Shown in pieces: positions 17,906 through 25,410 of a DNA stretch of 64,000 nucleotides (the stretch's first letter is position 1; each line of letters opens with the position of its first letter). Location: the NCBI GenBank assembly GCA_964562685.1, contig CAZLUP010000001.1, positions 139,708-203,707 of the forward strand, read 5' to 3'. The stretch is from Stanieria sp964562685. GTDB taxonomy: Bacteria > Cyanobacteriota > Cyanobacteriia > Cyanobacteriales > Xenococcaceae. A program made the translations under genes and the position numbers. Under the pieces are notes generated by a model. The model was not told the origin of the DNA. It made no database searches and saw only the letters and a list, made by a program, of their open reading frames with translations.

Positions 17906-18172
17906 CTAAGAGCGATCGCGTTTAAGATCGTAAATGACTTTTTCTGCTAACCAAGTGAGAGAACGGTCTGGATGAGAACTCGAATATCCAGATAAGAGAC
18001 GGTTAGCTGTTTGTCGATTATGTACTAATCTTAATAGTTCTTGGCGTAACTTGGGACTAAGGCGGTTTAGTAAAGAAATATTATTGTTATTTATTGTAGA
18101 TACAGAGTTGACTAAAGAAGGCTTGTAAGCATTAATTAAATGCCAGCCAATCACACCTGTTCCGATTGCCAA
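17906..18172 (-). CDS. Small conserved-looking protein with N-terminal membrane helix
   Basis: 88 residues; not recognised. A short hydrophobic start (MAIGTGVIGWHLINAY) could anchor it; then an Asn-rich stretch and a helical basic C-terminus (LSPKLRQELLRLVHNRQTANRLL, ending LAEKVIYDLKRDRS). It lies 77 bases upstream of the acyltransferase on the same strand and may share its transcript. Composition fits a real gene; function unknown. Confidence 0.55.
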   Translation of the reverse strand: MAIGTGVIGWHLINAYKPSLVNSVSTINNNNISLLNRLSPKLRQELLRLVHNRQTANRLLSGYSSSHPDRSLTWLAEKVIYDLKRDRS

Positions 18173-18265
18173 ACCAGTTATACCAACAAGATTTTTAAAA
18201 TTGTCTGATATAAATAGATCTGTAGAGAAATTTAATTAATAATGCGATCGCATTAGAAAAAGATT

Positions 18266-18904
18266 ATGCTTTTAGAAGTTAATAGAATTATAGTCCCGCC
18301 AGGACAAACAGTAGTTTTAGATCATGTTAGCTGGTCAGAATTTGAGGCTATTTTGGAAGATTTGGGAGAAAGTCGCAGTTCTAGAATAGCTTATGACCAA
18401 GGAAGGCTAGAAATTATGACTCCTTTGCCAGAACATGAAGTTAATAAAGTTTATCTCAGTAATTTTGTAGAAATTTTGCTAGAAGAACTAGAGATTGAAT
18501 TTTGTCCTTTGGGTTCTACTACTTTTAAAAATCAGTTAATGTTCAAGGGCATTGAACCTGATAGTTGTTTTTATATCCAAAATGAAGCTTTAGTTAGAGG
18601 GAAAAATAGATTAGATTTAACAGTCGATCCACCACCAGATTTAGCTTTAGAAATAGACATTACTAATCGTTCTCATCCAGAAATTTATCAGTCTTTAGGT
18701 GTCCCGGAACTATGGCGATACGAATCAGGTAAACTACAAATTTTATTATTAGTAAATGGCAAATATGTTAAGTCTGACAAGAGTGCTAATTTTCCCAATT
18801 TTCCTTTAATTGAAGTAATTCCCCAGTATTTATCTCAGTGTCGAACCGAGGGAAGAAATAAAGGAATGAAAGCTTTTCGTAGTTGGGTGAGAAAACAATT
18901 GTAG
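18266..18904 (+). CDS. Uma2-family (DUF820) protein
   Basis: 212 residues of the second common cyanobacterial Uma2 subtype: VVLDHVSWSEFEAILEDLGE, RIAYDQGRLEIMTPLPEHE, IEPDSCFYIQNE, PPDLALEIDITNRSH and VPELWRYESGKLQI. The fold is PD-(D/E)XK-like with DLALEIDIT as core strand. Function unproven. It lies between a short gene remnant and a divergent small gene. Confidence 0.85.
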   Translation: MLLEVNRIIVPPGQTVVLDHVSWSEFEAILEDLGESRSSRIAYDQGRLEIMTPLPEHEVNKVYLSNFVEILLEELEIEFCPLGSTTFKNQLMFKGIEPDSCFYIQNEALVRGKNRLDLTVDPPPDLALEIDITNRSHPEIYQSLGVPELWRYESGKLQILLLVNGKYVKSDKSANFPNFPLIEVIPQYLSQCRTEGRNKGMKAFRSWVRKQL

Positions 18905-18929
18905 TTAACGAAAAAAAAAGTTAACCAAA

Positions 18930-19100
18930 ATGAATGAAGTAAATCAAAAATTACTAGAACTTGCTCAAAAAATTTCTCAACCATACATAGCTAATTCTAA
19001 AGTATTAGCGATCGCTATAATTATTTTTTCTAATTTCTTTCGGTTAACAAATGTCTATTTAACCAATCTTCGATATCTACGAGTACCTCTTGATAGTTAA
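18930..19100 (+). pseudogene. Possible 5' remnant of a nucleotidyltransferase-like gene
   Basis: A 56-codon frame starts MNEVNQKLLELAQKIS and continues with QPYIANSKVLAIAI. This resembles the region just before the GS-x-A-R-G motif of stand-alone nucleotidyltransferases, but where that motif should begin the frame runs into the 3' end of the oppositely oriented lipase gene. It may be a truncated gene left by a rearrangement. The assignment is weak. Confidence 0.25.
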
Positions 19101-19869
19101 GATCGTTATGAATTTCGTGATAGCTTTCGGGATATTCTCGTATTTCTTTATCAGCTAAAGTTAGTTGTTCAAAAAAAATGCGACTGCTTGCTGGTAAAGT
19201 TACTCGATCTGCACCACCATGAAGAATCAGAAGAGGAATCTGTAGTTCCGTCACATGAAGATAAATCCAATCAATAGTTTTTAACAATTCTGTTGCTAAT
19301 CTAGCCGTTCCTCGATTATGACGTAAAATATCTTGGGCGCAAGCAGCTACTACTTCTGGATCGCGAGAACTAGCAGAAAAGTCTATTCCTGTATCTAAAG
19401 AAAAATGAGGCAAAATACGCGATAATAGCTTGCCAATCAATAATTTCCAGGGATTAATGCCTAATCCTAATGCTGGTGCTATCAAGATTAATCCTTGTAT
19501 TTGGTTGAGTTCTCGTAAAACATAATCTAAAGCAATTGTTCCTCCGAGACTTTGACCAATAACAAACAAAGGAAGTTCTGGTTCTTTACTTTTAACTAAA
19601 TTAAGAAAAGCTTTTAAGTCTGCTCGAAATTCTGCCCAACTATTAATATAGCCTCGTTGACCAGGAGATCTCCCGTTGCCTCGCAAATCAAAACTATAAA
19701 CAGTGTAATTGCGCTCAAGCATATATTCGACCATCTTAGTAAAAATCCCACTATGTCCGCCGTGTCCAGGGATAATTACCAAAACTGCTCGTGCTATTTG
19801 AGGATGCCAACTTTGATAATACAGATTGAGTTCGTTTGCACCCTTAAATGTTCCCTCCCTATGTTTCAT
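19030..19869 (-). CDS. Monoglyceride-lipase-like alpha/beta hydrolase
   Basis: 279 residues. It has the lysophospholipase/monoacylglycerol lipase layout: VLVIIPGHGGHSGIF (oxyanion), FDLRGNGRSPGQRGYINSW, nucleophile elbow FVIGQSLGGTIAL, the acid in ILHGGADRVTLP, and catalytic His in YPESYHEIHNDL. It probably hydrolyses monoacylglycerols or lysolipids in the cytoplasm or at the membrane. Single gene with no clear operon. Confidence 0.87.
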   Translation of the reverse strand: MKHREGTFKGANELNLYYQSWHPQIARAVLVIIPGHGGHSGIFTKMVEYMLERNYTVYSFDLRGNGRSPGQRGYINSWAEFRADLKAFLNLVKSKEPELPLFVIGQSLGGTIALDYVLRELNQIQGLILIAPALGLGINPWKLLIGKLLSRILPHFSLDTGIDFSASSRDPEVVAACAQDILRHNRGTARLATELLKTIDWIYLHVTELQIPLLILHGGADRVTLPASSRIFFEQLTLADKEIREYPESYHEIHNDLNYQEVLVDIEDWLNRHLLTERN

Positions 19870-20032
19870 CTTAATTTTTGATGCCTATAGTCTCAAATTG
19901 ATACCAATTTGAATTAGTTAGTAAGTCAACCTAATTAAACGTTAAACTAGTTTCCCCAAACTTTGATATCCCTAGTCCCCAAACTAAGACTATTTCATGT
20001 TTAATTAAGTAAAGCTACTTATCAGGGAGGAA

Positions 20033-21952
20033 CTAGTTAATTACCAGTTGATTGAGATGAACCGATGGTAAGTTACCATTTTGTAACCATTGCTTAACTT
20101 CTAAAGTTGCATGAGCTTGTTGAAGTCGCGATCGCAGTTGTTCTCCTTCTATGACTTCTTGTTCTAGTAGTAATTGGGCTATCTCTTCAAGTAATTCTTG
20201 GTTTTGCTGCAATAAAATTAAAGCAGTCTGATGCGCTCCTTCGATCAATATTTTCACTTCTTGGTCAATTTCTTCAGCAATTTTGGGGCTAATCGAACGG
20301 CGAGGATTAGTTAAACCTTCTAAAAACTGTTGTTGCATCTTCTCAAAGGCAATGGGTCCCAAGCGATCGCTCATACCGTAGAGAGTGACAAATCTTTCAG
20401 CCAAATCAGTCGCTTTTTGAATATCGTCACTTGCTCCTGTAGATACTTTACCAAAAACTAATTCTTCAGCAGCACGTCCTCCTAATAAAATAGCAATCCG
20501 ACCCCGAATTTCATCTTCTAACATTAAAAAACGGTCTTCTTCGGGTAATTGTAGCGTATAACCCAATGCTCCTATCCCTCGTGGCACAATCGAAATTTTC
20601 TCTACTTTTTCTGCACCAGGCATTAAGGTAGCAATAATGGCATGACCAACTTCGTGATAAGCAACAGTTTTTTTCTCAATTTCATTTAGTACTCGCGTTT
20701 TTTTCTCTAAACCTGTCAAAATTCTCTCAATTGCTTCATTAAAATCTGCCATCGTCACCGCGGAACGGTCTTTCCTGGCAGCTAGTAAAGCAGCTTCATT
20801 GATTAGATTAGCTAAATCTGCTCCAGCAAAACCAGGAGTACGGGCTGCTAACATAGCTAAATCCACATCTTCGGCTAATTTGACCCCTCTGCTGTGTACT
20901 TCTAAAATTGCCAAACGACCAGATTTATCGGGACGATCTACCAAAATCCGACGATCAAAACGACCAGGACGCAATAAAGCAGGATCAAGAACTTCAGGGC
21001 GATTTGTAGCAGCGAGGAGAATGACTCCTGCATTGGGGTCAAAACCGTCCATTTCTGCCAATAATTGATTTAGAGTTTGTTCTCTCTCGTCATTACTGCC
21101 TACTAGCGAACCAGAAGCAGCTCTAGATTTACCCAAAGCATCGAGTTCATCAATAAAAACGATCGCAGGTGCTTGTCGTTTTGCCTGTTCAAATAAATCT
21201 CTCACCCGCGATGCCCCAACACCAACAAATAACTCGATAAATTCCGAACCAGAAATACTAAAAAAGGGAACTCCTGCTTCTCCTGCGATCGCTTTAGCTA
21301 GTAAAGTTTTGCCTGTACCTGGTGGTCCTACTAACAAGACCCCTTTCGGAATTTTTGCACCCAAACGCACGTATTTACTACTATGTTGTAAAAAATCAAC
21401 AATCTCCTGTAGTTCTGTCTTAGCTTCATCTACTCCAGCTACGTCGTTGAAAGTAACACCCGTAGTTCCTTCTGAGTAAATCCTTGCTTTACTTCTGCCA
21501 ATAGTAAAAGCCATTGGTCCCCCGCCTTCTTGACTACTTCCAAACAGCGAACCCAGAAGTCCCAGGAATAGAAAAAAGAAAAATAACCCTTGAAGAATTA
21601 CCCAAAATGCACCATTGCTACTAGAAGGCAGAGCCGAAAATTCTACCTGATGTTGGCGTAGAAGTTTTGGTAAATCTGTATCTTGAGGGATTGGTATTGT
21701 GGTAAAAACCTGTTTTGTTTTGTCTTGAATTGATTTGAGTTGATATTCAATTCTATTGCTACTAATTGTTACACGAGCAACGCGATCAGCTTCTACCAAA
21801 TCAATAAATTTACTATAGGATTGTTGATTTTTTTGTGTAGTGGGTAAGGCGAAGAAATTGAGCCAGATTAAAGAACTTAACAGAATAATTAAAGTCCAAT
21901 TAAATTGGTTCGATTGAGGTCGTTGAGTTAAACTTTGGCGATCGCGATGCAT
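20033..21952 (-). CDS. ftsH: ATP-dependent zinc metalloprotease FtsH
   Basis: 639 residues. Two N-terminal membrane helices (near 17-37 and 108-135) flank a small periplasmic/lumenal domain. The AAA+ domain has Walker A GPPGTGKT, Walker B AIVFIDELDALG, and the second region of homology with GRFDRRI. The protease has the zinc site HEVGH and a distal Asp region. FtsH degrades membrane proteins such as damaged D1 of photosystem II. Cyanobacteria have four FtsH paralogues; I cannot say which this is. The ATG start is preceded by a weak GGAG-like region. A long, gene-free region with candidate RNAs lies upstream. Confidence 0.96.
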   Translation of the reverse strand: MHRDRQSLTQRPQSNQFNWTLIILLSSLIWLNFFALPTTQKNQQSYSKFIDLVEADRVARVTISSNRIEYQLKSIQDKTKQVFTTIPIPQDTDLPKLLRQHQVEFSALPSSSNGAFWVILQGLFFFFLFLGLLGSLFGSSQEGGGPMAFTIGRSKARIYSEGTTGVTFNDVAGVDEAKTELQEIVDFLQHSSKYVRLGAKIPKGVLLVGPPGTGKTLLAKAIAGEAGVPFFSISGSEFIELFVGVGASRVRDLFEQAKRQAPAIVFIDELDALGKSRAASGSLVGSNDEREQTLNQLLAEMDGFDPNAGVILLAATNRPEVLDPALLRPGRFDRRILVDRPDKSGRLAILEVHSRGVKLAEDVDLAMLAARTPGFAGADLANLINEAALLAARKDRSAVTMADFNEAIERILTGLEKKTRVLNEIEKKTVAYHEVGHAIIATLMPGAEKVEKISIVPRGIGALGYTLQLPEEDRFLMLEDEIRGRIAILLGGRAAEELVFGKVSTGASDDIQKATDLAERFVTLYGMSDRLGPIAFEKMQQQFLEGLTNPRRSISPKIAEEIDQEVKILIEGAHQTALILLQQNQELLEEIAQLLLEQEVIEGEQLRSRLQQAHATLEVKQWLQNGNLPSVHLNQLVIN

Positions 21953-22329
21953 AATTTGTCACTCCTAATTCTTGATAATTTATTATTAAGGGAGTGGTAA
22001 ATGTATTTTTTAAATTGATAGAAAATAAAAATAATTGTTTATTTGAATTTGCCTAATAGTTTATTGGTTTTTACTTTTGTTTAGGGAAAGTTGATTTTGT
22101 CAGCAAAATTGAGTGGTTTTTATGGATATTTTTGTCAACAACTAGTTTTTTTAACTAATAACAATAATTTTTTTTTATCTTAGCTATTGCCCAGCCAATC
22201 AAATTAAGATTAGCAGTTCATAAAAATTGATAACTATCTCTAATCTAAGTAAAATAACTCTTACATTTTATTATCTCACAATCATTGAATTTAATATAAA
22301 AAGTTGAGTTTAAAGATAATTTGCTACGG
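21953..22329. other. AT-rich spacer upstream of ftsH
   Basis: Very AT-rich sequence with no credible frame. It should hold the ftsH promoter on the minus strand. No repeat or operator was recognised. Confidence 0.4.
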
Positions 22330-22420
22330 ATAAAATAATGACGGGCTAAATCTCCCTTTGATCCAGCCCGTCATGAAGTTAATATTGGATTGTTCAAGGT
22401 TTCCTCCTGAACCTTTTATT
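22330..22420 (+). ncRNA. Candidate small RNA A
   Basis: ATGACGGGCT (22338-22347) and AGCCCGTCAT (22365-22374) form a perfect 10-base stem with a 17-base loop rich in CTCCCTTTG. Twenty-one bases later AAGGTT/AACCTT (22396-22401, 22410-22415) form a hairpin whose loop TCCTCCTG is complementary to ribosome binding sites, followed by TTATT as in a terminator. No frame covers the region. The two-hairpin layout with a CCTCC loop fits a regulatory RNA of PsrR1-like type, but identity is not established. Confidence 0.4.
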
Positions 22421-22434
22421 CAACTCTATGCAGC

Positions 22435-22513
22435 TTACTCTACTTCTTCATCTTCAGGAAACATCCTTTAAAGTTGGTTGTGCTGTTAATCAAGCATTAC
22501 CACTTTGCTTTTT
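22435..22513 (+). ncRNA. Candidate small RNA B (Yfr2-like?)
   Basis: A small hairpin AGGA-AACA-TCCT (22456-22467) exposes GGAAACA, the core reported for the cyanobacterial Yfr2 RNA family. It is followed after 24 bases by the terminator AAGCA...TGCTT (22492-22496, 22506-22510) with a T run. Length (about 70-80 bases) and layout fit Yfr2. The 5' end is a guess. It might instead be the 3' part of one RNA with candidate A. Confidence 0.35.
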
Positions 22514-22848
22514 AGGAAGCTTAAGTTCACTGCTACACTTATATATTAACAAAATTATGCTCAATCTCAAATTTTACTCTTAATTATATTTACATAAATA
22601 AACATTTTAACTTGATTAAGAAAACTGGTTTGTCAAAAAAAATATCTTTGTTTTCATTACGATTAAGTAACTACCTAATTACCAATAAAAGTTTTTGAGA
22701 AAAGTATTAAATTGATAGGTTTTAAGCCAATCAAACAAATTTTCCCAAATCAAAAATAATCTTAATTAAATAAATTTTCTCTAAAAAAATAATCAAACTT
22801 CTACTGCCTACTCGTTATAATTTTTTTATAGGATTGGGACTAAAAGCC

Positions 22849-23835
22849 ATGCGCGCTATGATTCTTGACGCACCAGGTCAAACTCTCCGAAAAGCAGAGT
22901 TACCTGTGCCAACTCCCCAACCAAAACAAGTTCTCTTAAAAGTTCGAGCTTGTGGAGTTTGTCGTACTGATTTACATATAGTAGATGGGGAACTACCTCA
23001 ACCTAAGTTACCCCTGATTTTAGGACATCAAATTGTCGGGGTAATTGAACAAGTAGGAGCAAAAGTCAGCAAATTTATTCCTGGTAATCGTGTCGGTGTA
23101 CCTTGGCTAGGTTCTACTTGTAACTGCTGTCGTTATTGTTTATCTGGCAGAGAAAATCTTTGCGACTTCGCCCAATTCACTGGCTACAATCTAGATGGTG
23201 GTTATGCTGAATACGTAGTAGCTGACGAAAGTTTTTGTTTTGCTATTCCCGATGACTATCCAGATTTACAAGCAGCCCCGTTACTTTGCGCTGGTTTAAT
23301 CGGCTATCGCTCCTACAGAATGACTGGAGAGGCGAAGCGGATTGGTTTTTATGGTTTTGGTGCTGCTGCTCACATTTTGATCCAGGTAGCTAGTTATCAA
23401 GACAAACAAGTTTATGCTTTTACTCGTCAGGGCGATACTCAAGGACAACAATTCGCTCGTAATTTAGGTGCAGTTTGGGCTGGTAGTTTTGAAGAATTAC
23501 CGCCAGAGGAATTGGATGCAGCCATTATTTTTGCTCCCATAGGTAAGTTAGTCCCCGCAGCCCTACAAGGAGTAGCTAAAGGAGGTGTGGTTGTCTGCGC
23601 TGGTATCCACATGAGCGATATTCCTTCCTTTCCCTATGAAATTTTGTGGTCGGAACGAGTTTTGCGTTCAGTTGCTAACCTCACTCGCCAAGATGGAGAA
23701 GAGTTTCTTACTTTAGCCCCTCAGATTCCCATTCATACCGAAGTAACTCCTTTTCCTCTAAGTCAAGCTAATCAAGCTTTAGAAGCTTTACGCACAGGTA
23801 AAATTAATGGCGCAGCCGTGTTAGTTGTTGATTAA
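22849..23835 (+). CDS. Zinc-dependent alcohol dehydrogenase family protein
   Basis: 328 residues of the medium-chain dehydrogenase family. The catalytic zinc ligands are in ACGVCRTDLH and LGHQIVG; the structural zinc loop has four cysteines (TCNCCRYCLSGRENLC); the coenzyme site is IGFYGFGAAAHI, not quite the classic GxGxxG. It oxidises or reduces alcohols/aldehydes with NAD(P); substrate unknown. ATG 22849 follows an AGGATTGGGA site and gives the family N-terminus MRAMILDAPGQ; the TTG at 22834 is less likely. Confidence 0.9.
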   Translation: MRAMILDAPGQTLRKAELPVPTPQPKQVLLKVRACGVCRTDLHIVDGELPQPKLPLILGHQIVGVIEQVGAKVSKFIPGNRVGVPWLGSTCNCCRYCLSGRENLCDFAQFTGYNLDGGYAEYVVADESFCFAIPDDYPDLQAAPLLCAGLIGYRSYRMTGEAKRIGFYGFGAAAHILIQVASYQDKQVYAFTRQGDTQGQQFARNLGAVWAGSFEELPPEELDAAIIFAPIGKLVPAALQGVAKGGVVVCAGIHMSDIPSFPYEILWSERVLRSVANLTRQDGEEFLTLAPQIPIHTEVTPFPLSQANQALEALRTGKINGAAVLVVD

Positions 23836-23886
23836 ATGCATTTAACGCGATCAAATCTAAAAGAAAATTAATTTAATATTGGTTTG

Positions 23887-24720
23887 CTACGCAGGCGTGT
23901 ACGAAACCGCACCCGTTGTAGATTGAAGCAATTCTTCTGCTGCCTGTTCAATATATACTTCCATATTTTCCATTTGAACATTACCAAAAACAGTGGCAAA
24001 AGAAACATCTGCTGCATCTTTTCCTGTACCAATTCTCACAAATCCTTCCCTTGGTGCAAGACGGGTAGCATCAAATAAATACCACCGATTTTCTAAATAA
24101 GCTTCAAAACAAGCGTGAAAATCAGGTGGTTGTAATTGATTAGCATAGACAGCCACAAATCTGGCAGGAATATTTAAAGCACGACAAAAGGCAATTCCCA
24201 AATGAGCAAAATCTCGACAGACGCCGACACGTTCTACAATAACATCATAAGCAGAGGTGTGAGAGTCTGTACTACCAGATAAGTAGGTAACTTTGTCATA
24301 AATCCAGTTACAAATCGCCTGAACTCTGGAATAGCCAGGTTCTAAGTCCCCAAATTCGTCTTGTGCCAGTTGCATTAATCGATCAGACTGACAATAACGA
24401 GAGGGATAAAGATAATACAAAGTTTCTAATGGTAAGTTTTCAGGCGGTATTTCCCCAATCTCATCAGGATTTTCCTCAGTAAAAGTTAAATCTACAGTTG
24501 CTTGATAAGAAACTTTTAATTTTCCTTCAGGGACAGTTAATCGTAAATAGCGATTCTTGATAAAAGGAGCGACATATTCTTCGTATTCTGTTTGAGGTTC
24601 GATCTGAAGATTTTCTTCAATAATAGTTTGAGATTCGTTTTCAACTGCACAGACGTTGAAGATAAAAGTGCTAGAAGAAGCAATCCTGTAGTCAAGTTGG
24701 CATCCAAGCCTGTATTTCAT
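23887..24720 (-). CDS. Transglutaminase-like cysteine peptidase family protein
   Basis: 277 residues. N-terminal beta region MKYRLGCQLDYRIASSSTFI, then a transglutaminase-like core with catalytic Cys in RVGVCRDFAHLGIAFCRAL, His in PDFHACFEAYLENRWYLF and Asp in DATR. Bacterial members act as proteases or amidases, not crosslinkers; role unknown. The gene converges on the alcohol dehydrogenase gene with 51 bases between stops. Confidence 0.87.
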   Translation of the reverse strand: MKYRLGCQLDYRIASSSTFIFNVCAVENESQTIIEENLQIEPQTEYEEYVAPFIKNRYLRLTVPEGKLKVSYQATVDLTFTEENPDEIGEIPPENLPLETLYYLYPSRYCQSDRLMQLAQDEFGDLEPGYSRVQAICNWIYDKVTYLSGSTDSHTSAYDVIVERVGVCRDFAHLGIAFCRALNIPARFVAVYANQLQPPDFHACFEAYLENRWYLFDATRLAPREGFVRIGTGKDAADVSFATVFGNVQMENMEVYIEQAAEELLQSTTGAVSYTPA

Positions 24721-24833
24721 ATATTGTCAAATTAAAGAATTTGGTTATTAACGCTCTAGCCTTAACTTAACTTTTTCAAAAGAAGAATTTCAATGTTTAT
24801 GTTGTCTTTTGATAACCATTTTTTCAGTTATCA

Positions 24834-24862
24834 GTAGGGGCAAGACAGTGCCTTGTCCCTAC
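24834..24862. repeat. GTAGGGG-type palindromic repeat
   Basis: GTAGGGGCAAG pairs with CTTGTCCCTAC across a short loop. This belongs to the GTAGGGGC...GCCCCTAC class of palindromes scattered through cyanobacterial genomes. It sits in the gene-free stretch 24721-25410. Confidence 0.6.
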
Positions 24863-24962
24863 ACCAGTTACATAAGTACATAGGCAGAATCAATTACACA
24901 AAACAATAGTTCATAGTTCAAAATCAAACTGATAACTGGTGAGTGATGGCTATTCCTTGTTC

Positions 24963-24985
24963 CCTATTCCCTGTTCCCTATTTTT
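24963..24985. repeat. Heptanucleotide repeat (TTCCCTA type)
   Basis: Tandem degenerate heptamers TTCCCTA/TTCCCTG ending in a T run, the short tandemly repeated repetitive type of cyanobacteria. Confidence 0.6.
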
Positions 24986-25145
24986 TTTCTTCACCAGTGT
25001 ATTTAATTTTGCATTACTACTTAGTTACAACAGATGAAACATACTACATCTCTACAGCGATCGCTTATTAGACAAAGTTACAATTACGCTTAAATTAAGC
25101 TTACAACGACAATTCAAGCGCGAAAATCCTAAGAAGGGAAAAGTC

Positions 25146-25236
25146 CGATACGAGCTTGCTAAAGTAAAACCTGATTCCTAGCTAGGTAGAAACTATCCGT
25201 ACATTCAGTTTGGCTGGCTGTTTGTGGAGCTATGCG
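25146..25236 (+). promoter_or_regulatory. Possible structured leader of the P-type ATPase gene
   Basis: GTCCG near 25146 can pair with CGGAC near 25233, extended by the neighbouring GAGC/AGCT bases, closing a region of about 90 bases with internal short dyads (CCTAGCTAGG). It is 170 bases upstream of the ATPase start and unusually GC-rich for this spacer. No known riboswitch was matched, so this is only a structural hint. Confidence 0.25.
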
Positions 25237-25410
25237 GACGAATTTTGTTTTTTATTTTAATGCCGATCGCTCGTGATTATGGTAGTGTACAAAACTCACC
25301 TTTATTTTAAGAAACTGTGCATAAGTTTTAATTATTAAAAATACTCTTCACAACATCCTCAACAGATTAGTTTAAATTCAAAACGAATCTGTTACTTGGC
25401 ATGACTGAAT

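Noticed and set aside
22338..22374. Terminator for minus-strand transcription
   Set aside because: On the minus strand a T-rich tract follows the stem, but no gene lies upstream on that strand; a plus-strand RNA explains the following hairpins better. Not fully excluded.
22435..22513. 6S RNA, tmRNA, SRP RNA or RNase P RNA
   Set aside because: The conserved motifs of these RNAs (for example the SRP GGAAGGAAGCAG-type core or the tmRNA ends) are absent.
24721..25410. Cobalamin or c-di-AMP riboswitch before the ATPase
   Set aside because: GGGAA and dyads are present but the consensus boxes of either riboswitch are not.
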